Below, piece by piece: positions 36,261-44,540 of a DNA stretch of 64,000 nucleotides. The stretch's first letter is position 1; each line of letters begins with the position of its first letter. A program made the translations under genes and the position numbers. This stretch comes from Algoriphagus aquimarinus (GTDB lineage: Bacteria > Bacteroidota > Bacteroidia > Cytophagales > Cyclobacteriaceae): NCBI RefSeq assembly GCF_007997215.1, contig NZ_VORW01000001.1, positions 186,001 through 250,000 of the forward strand, in the 5' to 3' direction. A model generated the notes under the pieces. The model made no database searches and was not told where the DNA came from. It saw only the letters and a program-made list of their open reading frames with translations.

Positions 36261-37130
36261 CTACAAGGATTTTGTGCCATATACACTTTTTAGAAAATCC
36301 TTTAAATCAAGAGGAGGATGACCAATTAATTTCTTTAATGTATCATCGGCATAATCAAACTCCCCGGCTTTCATGGTCTCGGCAATACTTGCCATCATAC
36401 CCGTAACATTTTCCGGCAAACCATGTTGCAGCATGCCCTTTTTCAAATCTTCCAGTGGAATATCTACATAGTTTACAGGGGCATTTACAATATCCGAAAG
36501 CATAACAGCTATCTCTGTAAAGGTATATGCTTTTAATGCGGTGATATTATACACTTTATTCTGATGGGCAGAAGGGTTGGAAAGTACAACTGCATTGGCC
36601 TCTGCCATATCATTTCGTGACGCAAAATTTACCCTTGCATCACCAGCACTGTAATAAATAGCTCCTGTATTGGTAAAATCTCCTAACAACATCGGTAGAA
36701 AATCAGCATAATAGGTATTTCCCATAATGGTATAAGGAATTCCTGATGCTTTAATCTCTGCTTCTGTTTTTACGTGATCCATACCTCCACTGAATTTGGA
36801 ATCAGGGGAAGATTTCAGCACACTGGTGTAAACGATATGCTTTATGCCACTCTCTTTTGCCGCTTTTATGGCATTAGAATGCTGCTCATAACGTCCGGTT
36901 ATGGAACTTGATGAAACCAGTAAAAGGACATCTACCCCCCGCATAGCCGCAAGCAATGAATCATAATTAAAGTAATCTCCTATGGCAATATCCACTCCTT
37001 TTTTTTTGAATGGAGCTCCTTTTTCTTCGGTTCTTACCAATGCCCTAATTGGGGTTTTAGGATTTTTTTTCAATAAAGATTCGATAGTGGCCGCCCCTAA
37101 ATGCCCGTTGGCTCCTGTAATTAATATCAT
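36261..37130 (-). CDS. NmrA-like SDR, quinone reductase QorB-type
   Basis: 289 residues. MILITGANGHLGAATIESLL gives the NAD(P) loop at the N-terminus, and LLLVSSSSITGRYEQHSNAI and HIVYTSVLKSSPDS follow the SDR-a/QorB pattern. The C-terminal half includes YNITALKAYTFTEIA. It likely reduces quinones or senses NADPH. It is the first gene after the ArsR regulator and has a palindrome 58 bases before its start. Confidence 0.87.
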   Translation of the reverse strand: MILITGANGHLGAATIESLLKKNPKTPIRALVRTEEKGAPFKKKGVDIAIGDYFNYDSLLAAMRGVDVLLLVSSSSITGRYEQHSNAIKAAKESGIKHIVYTSVLKSSPDSKFSGGMDHVKTEAEIKASGIPYTIMGNTYYADFLPMLLGDFTNTGAIYYSAGDARVNFASRNDMAEANAVVLSNPSAHQNKVYNITALKAYTFTEIAVMLSDIVNAPVNYVDIPLEDLKKGMLQHGLPENVTGMMASIAETMKAGEFDYADDTLKKLIGHPPLDLKDFLKSVYGTKSL

Positions 37131-37187
37131 AATTTTTTGTTTTTAAATTAGTTGGTAGATGTTTTCACAAACTTAATCAAAATTAAA

Positions 37188-37217
37188 AGATATATTGAAA
37201 TATATCTATATATTGAA
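37188..37217. promoter_or_regulatory. Candidate ArsR operator upstream of the QorB-like gene
   Basis: The 9-2-9 perfect inverted repeat agatatatt/aatatatct (37188-37207) is followed by a further copy of atatattgaa (37208-37217), so two overlapping sites are possible. It lies between arsR and the oxidoreductase start. Confidence 0.55.
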
Positions 37218-37226
37218 TAAAAAAAA

Positions 37227-37499
37227 TTACTTGACCAATTCTTCTTTAAGGGATGTGAGGTATTTTTCTAACAACTTCTTATTTACCGATAAAAGCGAAT
37301 GTTGTCCATCCTTTTTTGCATGGATAAGTCCGCAATCAAACAGTATTTTAGAGTGGTGTGAAATGGTAGGTTGAGAAAGCGTAAAGTGGCCTTCCAATTC
37401 ACTGCAACTGATTTCTCCTTTTGCCATGAGTATCTTTAGAATTTTGAACCGCGTGGCATCAGCCAGTGCTTTTGATATTTTGAGCAAATCCATTGTCAT
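37227..37499 (-). CDS. ArsR-family HTH regulator
   Basis: 90 residues. The winged HTH has ISKALADATRFKILKILM, ELEGHFTLSQPTISHHSKIL and the wing KKDGQHSLLSVN. No metal-binding CxC motif is visible; a single Cys (SCSELE) is in the helix before the HTH, so it may respond to redox or another small signal. It is upstream of the QorB-like gene on the same strand. Confidence 0.9.
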   Translation of the reverse strand: MTMDLLKISKALADATRFKILKILMAKGEISCSELEGHFTLSQPTISHHSKILFDCGLIHAKKDGQHSLLSVNKKLLEKYLTSLKEELVK

Positions 37500-37782
37500 T
37501 TTGTTTTTTGTAAAGATAATGTTTTGTAAAGAATTTTACTGTTGACCAAAACTAATAGCGAATAAAATAAGGTGCTTTATTGCTGGCCAGGCTGAACTTT
37601 ATAAGTATAATATACTTAGGGTATGGATGATATTACTGACCTATCTCGAATTCACACTGCCTACTATTTATAGTCTGGCGCGGCTATGGCATGTGCCAAA
37701 TGCTTGGGGCAATTCGGATGACAACTCTTCTTAAAAATGCGAAGGGTCGGGCCGTTTCTTTTTCTCTCCATGCGTTGGCATA
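37500..37782. promoter_or_regulatory. Intergenic region upstream of arsR
   Basis: An 11-base direct repeat ttttgtaaaga (37506-37516 and 37522-37532, 16-base spacing) precedes the arsR start codon and could be a regulator site. An exact 8+1+8 palindrome lies at 37602-37618. The rest, up to the tail of the DUF2971 gene, shows no gene I can support. Confidence 0.45.
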
Positions 37783-37863
37783 TTATTCATAATATTCCCA
37801 TTCAATAAATTCTAGGTCTTTCCCGTTTGTCGGTTTACATTCAAAGTATTGTAGTTCTTTTGC

Positions 37864-38862
37864 TTACTTATCAAAAATGTGAAAGATTCTCTTCTTTACG
37901 TTTTCTGGAGTTCGCATACCAAAATAGATAGCTTTCAGACTTTCAAGTGGATAATGTCGGATTCTTTCTTCTGGTTCTTGGGGATTTCCAAAGTTTATAT
38001 GAATCGCTCTCCATTCCTTTTCATATTTCCACGGTGCAGTTTTGGTAGAGAAAACCCATTCTAATTGATGAGCAAAATGATGTGTCCAAGGTTTTGAAAG
38101 ACCTATCAAATCACAATCGTGTTCATTTTCAAAAACTTGTGAAAACTCGAAAAAATTTATAAACGGCTGTTCGCTCTCATAATTAACTTTTTTAATTCTG
38201 TCCCAATACACGTGGGTTTCTAAATCCCATTTGGATAGTCTTTCTTTGTATTTTTTGCAATCTAATTTCCTTCGAGCTTTCCCGATGTAAGGGAAAAGAC
38301 CTGAATTTTCTAACGCAAACTCTAAACAGATTCCTGAATGCTTGCTGGAATAGTGCGACCACATTAAAAAATCATCATTGCTTTCTGAAAAGCAAGTAGC
38401 ATAACTATTTTCAAGAAATTTTGACGATATACGTTTAAGTACGCTTTTGAAATTCTCTGAATCAAATTGGAATTCTAGATTGTGTTTCTTTGATGCGGAA
38501 TCAATAATGCTTTTAATATCAATATCCCAAACTCTTTCTTTTTCATCTTTTAGCTGGTTTATATATTCAAAAACCGTTTGCTGAAATTCTGCAACCTTTG
38601 TTCTGTTGTCATTGAATGCAAGTAGGTTTTTGTCGTTCTTCCTTTTTTTGTCAGTTAAGGCATCATTGAGCGATAGGGTTGACTTAAAAAGAAAATAAAT
38701 CAGATATTCTACTTGCTCGGATTTCTCACAACTAAATTCAATCCGAGCCGACAAATCAAGCGGGTCATTCAATTCGAAGTAGGAAGCGAAGTACAACTCT
38801 TGATAGTAAAGTTCCTTAAAAAGAAATTCTGAAAGTGGGCGATATTTATAGAGAATCTTCAA
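37864..38862 (-). CDS. DUF2971-domain protein, probably truncated by a stop codon
   Basis: 332 residues. The start MKILYKYRPLSEFLFKELYYQELYF, then DFLMWSHYSSKHSGICLEF and KYEKEWRAI, are DUF2971 hallmarks. The frame continues past the TAA at 37866-37864 for another 26 codons, ending LEFIEWEYYE* at 37783, as expected for the usual DUF2971 tail. The family often lies in defence neighbourhoods; here it follows the SIR2-like gene on the same strand. The protein may still fold without the tail. Confidence 0.78.
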   Translation of the reverse strand: MKILYKYRPLSEFLFKELYYQELYFASYFELNDPLDLSARIEFSCEKSEQVEYLIYFLFKSTLSLNDALTDKKRKNDKNLLAFNDNRTKVAEFQQTVFEYINQLKDEKERVWDIDIKSIIDSASKKHNLEFQFDSENFKSVLKRISSKFLENSYATCFSESNDDFLMWSHYSSKHSGICLEFALENSGLFPYIGKARRKLDCKKYKERLSKWDLETHVYWDRIKKVNYESEQPFINFFEFSQVFENEHDCDLIGLSKPWTHHFAHQLEWVFSTKTAPWKYEKEWRAIHINFGNPQEPEERIRHYPLESLKAIYFGMRTPENVKKRIFHIFDK

Positions 38863-38904
38863 TTTCCTGCAGTGGTAATAATTTTTCAGTCAGCTATCCT
38901 TGTA

Positions 38905-38915
38905 TGCAGCACAAC
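38905..38915. repeat. Short motif, inverted relative to 40246-40256
   Basis: The 11-base motif in the gap between the DUF2971 and SIR2 genes recurs with one mismatch and opposite orientation in the gap upstream of SIR2. The SIR2 gene is thus flanked by a short imperfect inverted repeat. Low significance on its own. Confidence 0.3.
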
Positions 38916-39003
38916 TTTTGGCTATGAGTATTATCCCTAAGTGGAGCGGCATAGGTGGTGTTACAAGTTTTTTATTATTTATTTTTTATTAAATGAACAG
39001 TTT

Positions 39004-40209
39004 TTATTCAAATTTAAAGGTTTCATCAAAGTATTCCTTTTTGACGATGATGTAAGATGAGGGTATGCCATAATCAAATGTGAATCTTTCAAAGATCAAA
39101 TCCGGGTTGGGATTATGGATAATAATCTTTGGAAATGTTTTCCGTTTGAGAAATGCCGATTTAAACAATTGATCAGTTCTAATATCAGTTACAGGAAATG
39201 AATATCCTATTATATAGATTTCCTCTGCGTTTTCAATTTCTCTTTGTGCTTCAGCCCAAACTCGAGTAAATAATGTTCCAAATAAATCGTATTCTTTATT
39301 TTTTACCGGGGGAATTATTAATGGCATAGAATACAAACCTTTATCATTCGATTTTCCTTCAGGCATCAAAGGGTTTTTAATTCTGCTTTTTACTATTGTA
39401 TAACCTTCAGGAGCAGGTTTACCTATCAAGGGAAGATTTGGTGGATAATAGCCATATGAGAACTCTTCATATCCAGACATGTATCTACCAGCATAGGTTG
39501 CATATGGTTTAGTTGCTCGTTCGAAGACATAGAAGTCTTCTACATTAGTTTCCTGGCTTAATTCAAATTTGCCTTCTTTGCTAGGTATAATATGACTTGT
39601 AATCCAATTACTAGAACCGTGAAGTTTTAACAACTTCGGGAAATTTCGTTCAATAGATTGATCATCATTATAAATCCAATCATCCCTGAAAACGGCAGAA
39701 GGCTGTACAAAATATCCATTTCCACTATTCCAATCAGTTTCTTTCATTAAAGCTCTGTCCATCAAAGTATCCCAATTAAAAGTTATGATTGAGTCTCTCG
39801 TAGAAAGTTGTTTAGCTAAATTTTTATGAGTTAAAGATTCATCACCATTCTGAATTTCATTTATTACACTTACAAAAAGAAATATCAATTCATTATAAGC
39901 CTTTAATTGTTGAATACCATCTGGGTGTCTAAAAATATTTCCACGATGTAAAGCCTTGTACAATTTTTTTTGAATTTCAGAATGCAGTAATTCGATATCT
40001 TCAGAAAAATTCAAAAATTGGAGTGCATCAACTTTATCTCTATCAGATATATAGTTAATTAAATGTCCAATTAATACCCAAGGATTTTCTGAAATTTCAA
40101 GTTTTCTAAAGGTTTCAAAAAAGTCTAATGCAACAGGCATTTTCACACCTGTTTTAGATTTGTTATAGCTTTTAGAAGCCCCTGCTCCAAGTATTATTGC
40201 TCTTTTCAT
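39004..40209 (-). CDS. SIR2-like domain protein, probable defence NADase
   Basis: 401 residues. SIR2-type signatures are GAGAS (residues 8-12), TFNWDTLMDRAL with N145 and D147, KLHGSSNW with H197, and IYIIGYSFPVTD (331-342). N145 and H197 are the residues expected for NAD hydrolysis in defence SIR2 proteins. No signal or membrane segment is present. It follows the GHKL-nuclease gene by 87 bases on the same strand. Likely role: NAD depletion to abort infection when the partner senses phage. The role is inferred. Confidence 0.75.
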   Translation of the reverse strand: MKRAIILGAGASKSYNKSKTGVKMPVALDFFETFRKLEISENPWVLIGHLINYISDRDKVDALQFLNFSEDIELLHSEIQKKLYKALHRGNIFRHPDGIQQLKAYNELIFLFVSVINEIQNGDESLTHKNLAKQLSTRDSIITFNWDTLMDRALMKETDWNSGNGYFVQPSAVFRDDWIYNDDQSIERNFPKLLKLHGSSNWITSHIIPSKEGKFELSQETNVEDFYVFERATKPYATYAGRYMSGYEEFSYGYYPPNLPLIGKPAPEGYTIVKSRIKNPLMPEGKSNDKGLYSMPLIIPPVKNKEYDLFGTLFTRVWAEAQREIENAEEIYIIGYSFPVTDIRTDQLFKSAFLKRKTFPKIIIHNPNPDLIFERFTFDYGIPSSYIIVKKEYFDETFKFE

Positions 40210-40296
40210 TTAAAAAATAACGTCAATGTAAGAATCGTAGTTTTGGTTGTGCTGTAGCAATGAAAGGCTCTAATTTCTACAAATTGTTATGGCCTA

Positions 40297-42207
40297 TTAA
40301 TTTTCTAATAAGTTCATTTGACCGTTAAGCTCTTCTTCCAGTCTTACATTTTCGAGAAATGGTGAATTTTTTACTTTGTCATAAAGATTTAGTAATCGGC
40401 TGTTAGCCCGTTTTACTACAGTATCGTAAAGTAAAGGAATTATTTTAGTTCCCCCTTGATGCGTTTCCTGAGCTTCAAGTGGATCAATTTCCGAACCGAG
40501 AACGAAACATGTTATTTTATTTTCAGGAGTGACATATCCTTTTTTTGTTAACTCCTTCACATATCCCCATGCTTGACTTTTTTGCTCTGAACTAAGGGGA
40601 ACACCTGGCTTTTTTAATTCCACTATCGTAAGTCTATCTACGCCAATTTCACCGCCTTCATCATCATATTTAGGATATGAGTAGAGACCTACTGTACTGT
40701 CACTTAAAATTGCGAAATCTGGTCTTTTTCTTGAGCCTTTCTCTATTCCTCCGTATAAATTTTGTATTACTGATGTCATTCCTTGATTTGAGGTGTATTC
40801 GATAGTTTCGTATTCGGGTCCAAAAATCCATAGGCCCTTTTTGAATAAAGGTTGCAACTCCTGAACCTCATCAGTATCCTTTGAAAGTACTTTGATTTTT
40901 AACTGCTCCAATAATTTTAGCCTAAATTGAAGTTCATCCAAAACTATTTTTGCAAGATCCACATTCCATTCTTCTAGAATCTCATTGAGATTATCCAGTT
41001 GATTTGGATCAAGTTCATATAGAGCGTGTATAAGGCTGAATTGAGATTGTGATTCCTCCAAATTGGCTAGGATTGTCCCAAGCTTTGCAAGTTCTGTTTC
41101 ATTAATTGATGGGCATTCCTCCTGCACTTGAGTTATAAACGAATTCCATTTTGTTTGACCAATTAGCCCAATCCTTTTAAGAGTTTGATTATTTTGTGAT
41201 TTGATGTCATAAAAAGTTTCTTTACGTTTTTCTTTAGAAATATCCAAAACAAAATCTTTAACCTTGTTGAGTACAACCTCATTTACTGATTGAAATTCGT
41301 CACTATTTGATTTAAATCCAGACCAATCCGGATGTATGTTTTTTTCGGAATTTAAAATATCTGCCAAAACGATAAAGATAAATCTTTTGGCTTCTATACG
41401 TCTTCCGTCAATAAGATGATCCATACCAGTTCCTTTCCACGAACACTCACCAACTAACCTCCCATTCACATGCCATGCAATGCCATGTTGATGGGTAGTT
41501 TTGTCAGTTGATAAAGTATCGATTGCAATTAGTTTAACTTCTCCAAAACCTTCCACGGTTAGAATAAACTCCTTAATATTTTTCTCTGGTATATCTAGAA
41601 AGGTTATTTTTTCTCCATCAATTGCAACTTCGAAATTTGGGTCAGTAAGGAATCTCATACCAATCTCTCTTTTGATTAAATTAGCCGAGATTATGGGAAT
41701 TTTGGCATTATCTGCATAAACCATTGTTCCATGTCCAGTTACTCCTTCTTTACTATCTATTTTCTGGAAGAATATTTCGCCTTCATTCCCTTTAAATACT
41801 TTTACAGTAACTTCATTATTCTTTTTCCATGTTTTAACAAAGAAAGACGGACCAAAACAAAACCCTGCAAATCGTCCTTTGCCGTTTTTTCCAAAAGCAA
41901 GTCGTTTTGAAATAAATGAGTTTTCTCTAGGTATTTCAGCATAAATACCCTGATCTCTTTGCCTATTATATGCCAATTTTCTAAAACGTTTATCAAATTC
42001 GGATTCAGACATCCCATGTCCATTATCTCTGATGAAGAAAGAATTGTCTGATTCGTTAGGCCATTTGATTTCCACTTTAGAGGCACCTGCATCCCAAGAA
42101 TTTGCAATTAGCTCTATTATAGCAATCTTTGGTTCACTCACTATTCCAGTACCAGTAAATGATTCGAGGAATCTCTCGTCAAATAATGCTGTTTGTTTTC
42201 CTTCCAT
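40297..42207 (-). CDS. GHKL (HSP90/MORC-like) ATPase fused to a Shedu/DUF4263-like nuclease domain
   Basis: 636 residues. The N-terminal Bergerat-fold ATPase has the N box IELIANSWDAGAS (E32, N36, D39), the G1 box RDNGHGMS (D61, G63, G65), the G2 box GKNGKG (106-111) and T161. A helical linker runs from about 320 to 450. The C-terminus has LFKKGLWIFGPEYE (454-467), RPDF (D497) and VELKKP (E530, K532) with Q542/Q545, a PD-(D/E)XK pattern resembling Shedu. It is probably an ATP-gated nuclease or sensor paired with the SIR2 protein. Confidence 0.75.
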   Translation of the reverse strand: MEGKQTALFDERFLESFTGTGIVSEPKIAIIELIANSWDAGASKVEIKWPNESDNSFFIRDNGHGMSESEFDKRFRKLAYNRQRDQGIYAEIPRENSFISKRLAFGKNGKGRFAGFCFGPSFFVKTWKKNNEVTVKVFKGNEGEIFFQKIDSKEGVTGHGTMVYADNAKIPIISANLIKREIGMRFLTDPNFEVAIDGEKITFLDIPEKNIKEFILTVEGFGEVKLIAIDTLSTDKTTHQHGIAWHVNGRLVGECSWKGTGMDHLIDGRRIEAKRFIFIVLADILNSEKNIHPDWSGFKSNSDEFQSVNEVVLNKVKDFVLDISKEKRKETFYDIKSQNNQTLKRIGLIGQTKWNSFITQVQEECPSINETELAKLGTILANLEESQSQFSLIHALYELDPNQLDNLNEILEEWNVDLAKIVLDELQFRLKLLEQLKIKVLSKDTDEVQELQPLFKKGLWIFGPEYETIEYTSNQGMTSVIQNLYGGIEKGSRKRPDFAILSDSTVGLYSYPKYDDEGGEIGVDRLTIVELKKPGVPLSSEQKSQAWGYVKELTKKGYVTPENKITCFVLGSEIDPLEAQETHQGGTKIIPLLYDTVVKRANSRLLNLYDKVKNSPFLENVRLEEELNGQMNLLEN

Positions 42208-42292
42208 GAGTTTTCATTATTAGCTATAATACTTTTTGGTTACAGCATCACCACTTCCCTATTGCCTATATATCACCATTGTCCACAGGTCT

Positions 42293-43276
42293 TTAGGGAT
42301 CTGCTGTGACCAAATTAAGGATTTCGTCGATCCCATCAAGTGGACTTTGAATATTTTTATTTGATATCGATAGCACATGCGTATATATTTCAGTGGTCTT
42401 ACTACTTTCATGACCAAGGAGAGCTTGCACATAACGCAAATTTGTCCCCTTTTGAAGTAGATGAGTTGCAAAACTGTGACGCAAAGTGTGTACAGTCGCC
42501 CAAGGGTTTGAATTGCTATTCTTTATTGCTCTTCGAAAAACGGCTTGAATGCTTGTCGCTGAATACTGACCTCCTTCCTGCCCTTCAAATAGCCAATAAC
42601 TGGGCTTATAAGCTTTGTAATACTCTCTAAGCATTACTAGCAGAATTGGTGAAAGCACAGTTTTCCTATCTTTTTTTCCTTTTCCTCCCTTGATGAAAAT
42701 GTAACCATCATCAGAATGAATATCTCGTTTTCTTAGGTTTAGATATTCCGACGAAAGGTTGATAGCTTCACTTATTCTTAATCCAGCACTGTAAATAAGC
42801 ATCAATACAGCTCGGTGCTTTATATTCTCCACACTGCAAAGGATTGCTTTGATCTCTTCCTGACTGAGTACATTGGGCAGCGTTAGGCTTTTCTTAGGTC
42901 GTTGGATATCATAAATAGTCCGTTCTCTACCCAGCACGTGTTCATAATACGCCTTAATCGCGTTTATCAACGTATTTTGCGCACTTTCTGAAATTTTATA
43001 TTTGGTGATCTGATGATAGACAAAGGCTTCTATTTCTTCCTTTGTCACATCCTTAATATTTCGACTTTCAAAAAAAGATAAAAATTGAGTTAATGATGAT
43101 CAATAGTTCTTTACTGTAGATGGGCTATAGGCTTTAAGAATTAATTTCTGCTCCAAATCTGCCAGTGCCTGGACGGATTGCGTATTCATGATTCTAACTG
43201 GTACTGCAACTTTTCTTTCAGATGGCCTGACTTCAGATTTACCTTTATATAACATTTGAAGTTGATCCCAATTAGC
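42293..43276 (-). pseudogene. Tyrosine recombinase with a premature stop in its N-terminal domain
   Basis: The catalytic half is intact: AGLRISEA, HTLRHSFATH, LLGHESSKTTEIYTH. The same frame runs upstream into an arm-domain-like sequence (LILKAYSPSTVKNY) but is cut by TGA at 43102-43100, where relatives have Arg (TVKNYRSS); a CGA to TGA change fits. The open part could restart at the GTG at 43048, giving 251 residues without a full core-binding domain. The upstream limit is approximate (WSLVNTKANW). Confidence 0.75.
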
Positions 43277-43331
43277 TTTTGTATTGACGAGACTCCAAAG
43301 TATTCCACTTTAACCCCCAGACCGAATATTG

Positions 43332-44348
43332 TCACTTGTGAACCCCACCCACCAAAAATGCATTAACATCCTCAAAACCAGAAAAGTGACATCTTTGATC
43401 AGAAACATTCGTTTGGATCTTCCAGATTTCCATCGCTTCTGAAGGAATGATTTTCATATTGGAAAGGAGAATTCCAATTTTGTCCCTACTCCCCCTCAAT
43501 GCCTCCAAATCCCAATCGGTAGGTGATCCTTTTTGAAGGCAATAACGGAATAGCTGGGCTACTCTAATAAAATTAATTGTACACTTCTCTCCCGTAACAT
43601 CATTATCCAAATAGAGATCAACTACTTCACACTCTTCCAAAACATCCAGAATTAAGCGAAAACTGAGATTGGCAGTACTATTCAGAATAATGGCTTTGAA
43701 ATCTGTAGCTCTAGAAAGCTTCAGATAACTCAGAAAGTCAAACCAGCCTTCAAAAACTTTGATGCCTTTAACAGTCCCAAGGATTCGAATTGAAGTACCT
43801 CCTCCAAGAATGTTCCCCTTAAAAATAGAGGATCGAAGTACCCATCCACCCGATTCATTTGGAAAACCCACTGCGAAATATCGCTTTCCCTTATTCCGCC
43901 AATGCACCTCTTTACCGAAAGGAGCAATATCCTGAAGATCAATACCCCTGCCTCGAATGTATTGGATAAGTGCATCATGGCTGATCTCAGCCACCTTTTC
44001 CACCACTATTTTCTGGGCAATCTCAGGTTTTTGTCTAGGAACAAATTTTCTTACCGGAACTGATCCAGAGAGGCTTTCCACTGATTCGAAGAAGGTTTTG
44101 TTTTCAAATTCCTGGACTGCTGCGATAACGTCTCCGCCCTTTCCTGCGGCATGATCATACCACACATTCGCTTTGTCATCTACGGCAATCGAGCCAGTCC
44201 GCTGTTCCAGGAAACCAAAAAAATATTCTTTCCCGTGGATGCCTTCGAATTTCAGAAATCCTGATCTGACCAGGCTATGGAAATAATCCAGCACAGGGAA
44301 TTCCTGTTTGATTCTGGCAGCCGCTTGTTTTACTTCAGAGTAGTTCAT
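43332..44348 (-). CDS. Toprim/primase-like protein with zinc-less CHC2-type domain
   Basis: 338 residues from MNYSEVKQAAARIKQ (ATG at 44348). The N-terminal part (GKEYFFGFLEQRTGSIAVDD to GKGGDVIAAV) has the layout of a CHC2 primase domain but lacks its Cys/His ligands. Toprim motifs are IKVFEGWFDFLSYL (Glu) and VDLYLDNDVTGEKC (DxD). Such proteins accompany RepA-like ATPases in Bacteroidetes mobile elements and probably prime lagging-strand synthesis. Confidence 0.85.
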   Translation of the reverse strand: MNYSEVKQAAARIKQEFPVLDYFHSLVRSGFLKFEGIHGKEYFFGFLEQRTGSIAVDDKANVWYDHAAGKGGDVIAAVQEFENKTFFESVESLSGSVPVRKFVPRQKPEIAQKIVVEKVAEISHDALIQYIRGRGIDLQDIAPFGKEVHWRNKGKRYFAVGFPNESGGWVLRSSIFKGNILGGGTSIRILGTVKGIKVFEGWFDFLSYLKLSRATDFKAIILNSTANLSFRLILDVLEECEVVDLYLDNDVTGEKCTINFIRVAQLFRYCLQKGSPTDWDLEALRGSRDKIGILLSNMKIIPSEAMEIWKIQTNVSDQRCHFSGFEDVNAFLVGGVHK

Positions 44349-44360
44349 AATATTTACATT

Positions 44361-44373
44361 TTTATATAAATAC
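44361..44373. repeat. 13-bp copy of the motif upstream of parA
   Basis: The 13 bases are identical to 21261-21273 and sit 12 bases upstream of the Toprim start codon. A shared operator is possible; AT-rich chance matching is not excluded. Confidence 0.3.
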
Positions 44374-44501
44374 ATCTATACATAAATAATACATCTTATT
44401 GATTTAAAGGAGTCTTATCTTTCCTTTTGTCGTGAATTGTCGGATTACCTGCAAAAAGAAAAAGAGGGGTAGTGGTAAGTGGAAATCGTACGATTCGCAC
44501 A

Positions 44502-44519
44502 CCTCGTACCCCTCGTACA
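44502..44519. repeat. Tandem 9-bp repeat in the RepA-Toprim gap
   Basis: Two adjacent copies of cctcgtac plus one base (44502-44510, 44511-44519), with another tcgtac just upstream (44486-44491), lie in the 192-base gap between the RepA-like and Toprim genes. They could be iteron-like, or part of a promoter. Confidence 0.35.
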
Positions 44520-44540
44520 GTTCGATTTTTACGATTGAGC

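Noticed and set aside
37600..42300. Integron-like attC cassette array
   Set aside because: The spacer motifs do not contain paired RYYYAAC/GTTRRRY cores, and the nearby recombinase shows no IntI-specific insert.
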